A stretch of DNA of 64,000 nt from JACJXF01 sp964404825 (GTDB lineage Bacteria; Bacteroidota; Bacteroidia; Bacteroidales; GCA-2748055): the NCBI GenBank assembly GCA_964404825.1, contig CAYOLQ010000001.1, positions 62,001-126,000 on the forward strand, in the 5' to 3' direction. Position numbers and translations under genes: made by a program. The stretch's first letter is position 1. Each line of letters begins with the position of its first letter. The notes under the pieces are model-generated. The model was given only the letters and a program-made list of their open reading frames with translations, made no database searches and had not been told where the DNA came from. Below, piece by piece: positions 61,761 to 64,000 of this stretch.

Positions 61761-62225
61761 ATGTCAGAACAAGTTAATCTGGTAAAAGAACTGGCAGATA
61801 AACACGGCAGAAGGAGGGATAGTCTGATCCCTATTCTCCAGGGCCTGATGGAAGATACCAATTATCTTACCGATGAGGCGATGGTTCTTGTTGCAAAAGA
61901 ATTGGACATTTCAGCGGCAGATGTTTATGGTACAGCATCCTTTTATACCTTCATGGATACGGAGGTAAGAGGGAAGTATGTAATTCGGATCTGCAAAACA
62001 ATCAGTTGTTCCATGAAAGGCAAGATTGAGGTTCTTCACACAATTGAAGAAACCCTGAAAATTAAAGTCGGGGAAACCACTTCTGACAGGAAGTTCAGTC
62101 TGCTTGAAACAAATTGTATAGGCTGGTGTCACAAAGCGCCCGCCATGCTTATTAATGATACCCCTTATACTGAACTGACCCCTAAAAAAGTGTCGGAAAT
62201 TCTTCAGGAGTATATTAAAAAGTAA
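61761..62225 (+). CDS. NuoE/HydC-like [2Fe-2S] subunit
   Basis: Thioredoxin-fold ferredoxin subunit of 154 aa. An N-terminal helical part (SLIPILQGLMEDTNYLTDEA) precedes the cluster-binding domain. The four cluster ligands are Cys78 and Cys83 (CKTISC) and Cys119 and Cys123 (CIGWC). It also has the signature VYGTASFYTFM. It passes electrons between NAD(H) and the catalytic subunit in multimeric hydrogenases, formate dehydrogenases and Complex I. It starts the operon with the NuoF-like and HydA/NuoG-like genes; no nuoA-D type genes are seen. Confidence 0.92.
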   Translation: MSEQVNLVKELADKHGRRRDSLIPILQGLMEDTNYLTDEAMVLVAKELDISAADVYGTASFYTFMDTEVRGKYVIRICKTISCSMKGKIEVLHTIEETLKIKVGETTSDRKFSLLETNCIGWCHKAPAMLINDTPYTELTPKKVSEILQEYIKK

Positions 62226-62284
62226 GAGCGGTACCGCAGGGTCCGAAACAATCAAATGACTTTAAAAACATTAAATACAGAACA

Positions 62285-63445
62285 ATGAAAAGTTCAGCAT
62301 TAAAAAGAGTTGACCTGATTTTCGAAAGCGTTAATGTCAGGGAAATACTTGAAAAGACTTTGAAAAGAAAGCCGGAGGAAATCATTCAGGATATATTGGA
62401 TTCAGGTTTAAAAGGACGCGGAGGGGCAGGATTCCCTACGGGTATGAAATGGAAATTCACAGCGGCAGAAAAAAATCCTGTAAAGTATATCGTTTGCAAC
62501 GCAGATGAAGGTGAACCGGGAACATTTAAAGACCGTCAGATTCTGGAAGAGGTACCTCGTAAGGTTTTTGGCGGAATGGCGATTGCCAGCAAAGCAATCG
62601 GTGCAAAGATTGGGTATGTCTATCTGCGCGGTGAATATAAATTTATGGTCCCAAAGCTTCAGGAAGAAATTGACCTCTTTCATACGATTATGAAAGAAAT
62701 GAAGCATGATTTCAGAATTGAACTGAGACTTGGCAGCGGAGCGTACATATGTGGGGAAGAAAGTGCTCTTTTCGAATCCATCGAGGGTAAACGCGGTGAA
62801 CCCCGTAACAAACCTCCTTATCCTACCACTTCAGGCTTATTTGGAAAGCCAACTTCAATCAATAACGTTGAAACGTTAGTATACACGGTTATGATTTGTG
62901 GATTTGGTGCAGAGTACTTCCACAAACTGGGAACAACGGATTCAAGGGGCTCCAAAGTTTTCTCTGTTTCAGGGGATACTCCTAAAGCCGGGATTTATGA
63001 GCTTGAACTTGGGATGACTGTTGAAAGATTTGTTGAAGAATTTGGTGACGGCGACACAAAAGCTGTGCAGGTTGGTGGTGCTTCAGGTTTTTGCGTACCG
63101 AGAAAGAAATTCCATGATACCATTATTGGATTCGAAGGAGTGCCTACCGGTGGTTCGATGAAGCTTTTTAATAGTTCCCGCTCCATGTATAACGTTCTTC
63201 ATAATTACCTTGATTTTTTCACAGAGGAATCCTGCGGACAATGTACACCATGTCGTGTTGGTTGTCAGCAACTACTTTTAGGCGTTGAGGCCGTTAAGCG
63301 TGGTGACAAAAATTCACGGTACCTGGATGAACTCATAAAACTCGCAGGCACTATGAAGGTGGCATCAAAATGCGGTCTGGGCCAGTCGGTCGGGAATGCC
63401 TTTAAATCGATTGTTGAAAATTTCAAAGAAGAAATAATTTACTAA
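62285..63445 (+). CDS. NuoF/HydB-like NADH-binding flavoprotein subunit (core only)
   Basis: FMN- and NAD(H)-binding subunit of 386 aa. It has the NADH/FMN site GLKGRGGAGFPTGMKW, VCNADEGEPGTFKDR, the flavin-binding GSGAYICGEESALFESIEG, and a [4Fe-4S] site CGQCTPC (Cys317, Cys320, Cys323) plus Cys363 in ASKCGLGQS. It lacks both the N-terminal thioredoxin-like domain and the C-terminal two-[4Fe-4S] domain of larger HydB proteins, so only the flavin core is present. It lies between the NuoE-like and HydA-like genes. Confidence 0.93.
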   Translation: MKSSALKRVDLIFESVNVREILEKTLKRKPEEIIQDILDSGLKGRGGAGFPTGMKWKFTAAEKNPVKYIVCNADEGEPGTFKDRQILEEVPRKVFGGMAIASKAIGAKIGYVYLRGEYKFMVPKLQEEIDLFHTIMKEMKHDFRIELRLGSGAYICGEESALFESIEGKRGEPRNKPPYPTTSGLFGKPTSINNVETLVYTVMICGFGAEYFHKLGTTDSRGSKVFSVSGDTPKAGIYELELGMTVERFVEEFGDGDTKAVQVGGASGFCVPRKKFHDTIIGFEGVPTGGSMKLFNSSRSMYNVLHNYLDFFTEESCGQCTPCRVGCQQLLLGVEAVKRGDKNSRYLDELIKLAGTMKVASKCGLGQSVGNAFKSIVENFKEEIIY

Positions 63446-63462
63446 CTCAAAAGATTGAAATC

Positions 63463-64000
63463 ATGGTTAATCTCACGATAAACGGACTGCCGGTATCAGT
63501 AAAAGAAGGAACGACAATCCTTGATGCGGCCCGTAAATTAAATTTTAAAGTTCCCACATTATGCCACCATCAGGATTTGTGCGTGGCTGGAAATTGCAGG
63601 GTATGCGTGGTGGAACAGTTAAGCGGAAAAACACTTTTAGCTGCTTGTGCCACACCTGTTACGGAAAATATGCAGATTCTTACCAATAGTCTGAAAGTAA
63701 GAACTGCACGTAAGCATATCATCGAACTGTTGCTTTCGGAGCACAAGGCAGATTGTACGAAATGTTACAAGAACGGAATCTGTGAACTTCAGAACCTTGC
63801 TAATGAGTATAGCGTGGGTGATCACCTGTTTATTGATCTTGTTCCTATTCATGCCTATAAAATTGATATAACTTCTCCTTCCATTGCAAAAGACGACAGC
63901 AAATGTATCCGTTGCCAGCGTTGTGTAAGGACCTGTGCTGAACTTCAGGGGGTTAATGCCCTTACAGTTGCCAATAAGGGAAAAGAAATGAAAATCAGTA
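63463..64000 (+). CDS. HydA/NuoG-like iron-sulfur catalytic subunit, 5' part (probable [FeFe] hydrogenase)
   Basis: Open to the right edge, 179 codons visible. It starts with a [2Fe-2S] ferredoxin domain (Cys34, Cys45, Cys48, Cys62), then a His-Cys cluster motif (His94, Cys98, Cys101, Cys107), then the first [4Fe-4S] motif (Cys148, Cys151, Cys154, Cys158). The first seven ligands lie at, or one residue from, the positions known in C. pasteurianum hydrogenase CpI. The order NuoE-NuoF-this gene is that of NADH-linked trimeric [FeFe] hydrogenases. A formate dehydrogenase alpha subunit has the same N-terminus, and the H-cluster region lies outside the window, so the assignment is probable and not proven. 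Confidence 0.78.
   Translation, partial: MVNLTINGLPVSVKEGTTILDAARKLNFKVPTLCHHQDLCVAGNCRVCVVEQLSGKTLLAACATPVTENMQILTNSLKVRTARKHIIELLLSEHKADCTKCYKNGICELQNLANEYSVGDHLFIDLVPIHAYKIDITSPSIAKDDSKCIRCQRCVRTCAELQGVNALTVANKGKEMKIS

Noticed and set aside
1..64000. CRISPR arrays, insertion sequences, prophage, integrase or restriction-modification genes
   Set aside because: No regularly spaced direct repeats, transposase or phage motifs, or methylase motifs were seen on either strand; the window reads as core and envelope genes.

Overview
The window is 64 kb of an AT-rich bacterial chromosome that reads clearly as Bacteroidota, most likely an anaerobic, uncultured Bacteroidales or Marinilabiliales-like lineage. 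The evidence is the repeated promoter element TAnnTTTG in place of a typical -10 box, two proteins with type IX secretion (T9SS) C-terminal sorting domains, an Oar-like TonB-dependent receptor, a DUF2723 membrane protein, an arg/pro cluster containing a GNAT gene and argG, a 67-residue ATP synthase c subunit, and an NADH-linked iron hydrogenase-type operon at the right edge. Two runs of N (100 and 10 bases) show that it is an assembled scaffold, probably from a metagenome. No prophage, insertion sequence, integrase, CRISPR array or rRNA was seen. One tRNA-Val(GAC) is present.

Layout. 0-7 kb: a short-chain polyprenyl diphosphate synthase; a secreted thioredoxin-like protein coupled to carA; a short T9SS protein translationally coupled to a repeat-rich surface fibre protein that is broken by the assembly gap; and an ENPP-type phosphodiesterase. 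7.8-24.5 kb: envelope genes, comprising the Oar-like receptor, a GH16-fold protein with a lost catalytic motif and N-terminal helical repeats, DUF2723, a SUI1/YciH factor, a protease-propeller-barrel protein, a TonB-like protein and a heptosyltransferase-like GT9, together with atpD-atpC. 24.5-35.5 kb: the proA-proB-argH-argE-proC-argG-GNAT-argR operon on the minus strand, with carB divergent on the plus strand. The argR promoter carries two ARG-box-like operators 21 bp apart. 35.5-44.3 kb: the rest of the ATP synthase (atpG-A-H-F-E-B, an AtpI-like gene, AtpZ) headed by a bactofilin gene, then fabH-plsX-rpmF-DUF177. 44.4-53.5 kb: a single-domain response regulator, an ABC exporter pair, an aminotransferase with an odd 60-bp in-frame insert, L-2-hydroxyglutarate oxidase, a beta-barrel protein, tRNA-Val, a lipoprotein and a queuosine-precursor transporter. 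53.8-57.6 kb: a divergent signalling module of a YfbK-type VWA protein against an ECF sigma factor and a multidomain anti-sigma factor. 57.9-61.5 kb: a T9SS-exported CotH protein and an M28 peptidase. 61.7-64 kb: a NuoE-like, NuoF-like and HydA/NuoG-like operon that runs off the window.

The most interesting signals are: (1) the sigma / anti-sigma / VWA module, in which both the anti-sigma factor and the VWA protein carry a carboxypeptidase-regulatory-like domain ending in EVVVTGYG, a motif normally found just before a SusC plug, with no transporter attached; (2) a perfect 18-nt palindrome, TTGTTATTATAATAACAA, that looks like a Rex (NADH/NAD+) operator in front of the hydrogenase-type operon; (3) tandem ARG boxes over the argR promoter; (4) the GH16-fold pseudoenzyme; and (5) a perfect 15-bp inverted repeat around the promoter of the thioredoxin-carA operon. 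All functional assignments come from reading motifs; no database search was run.
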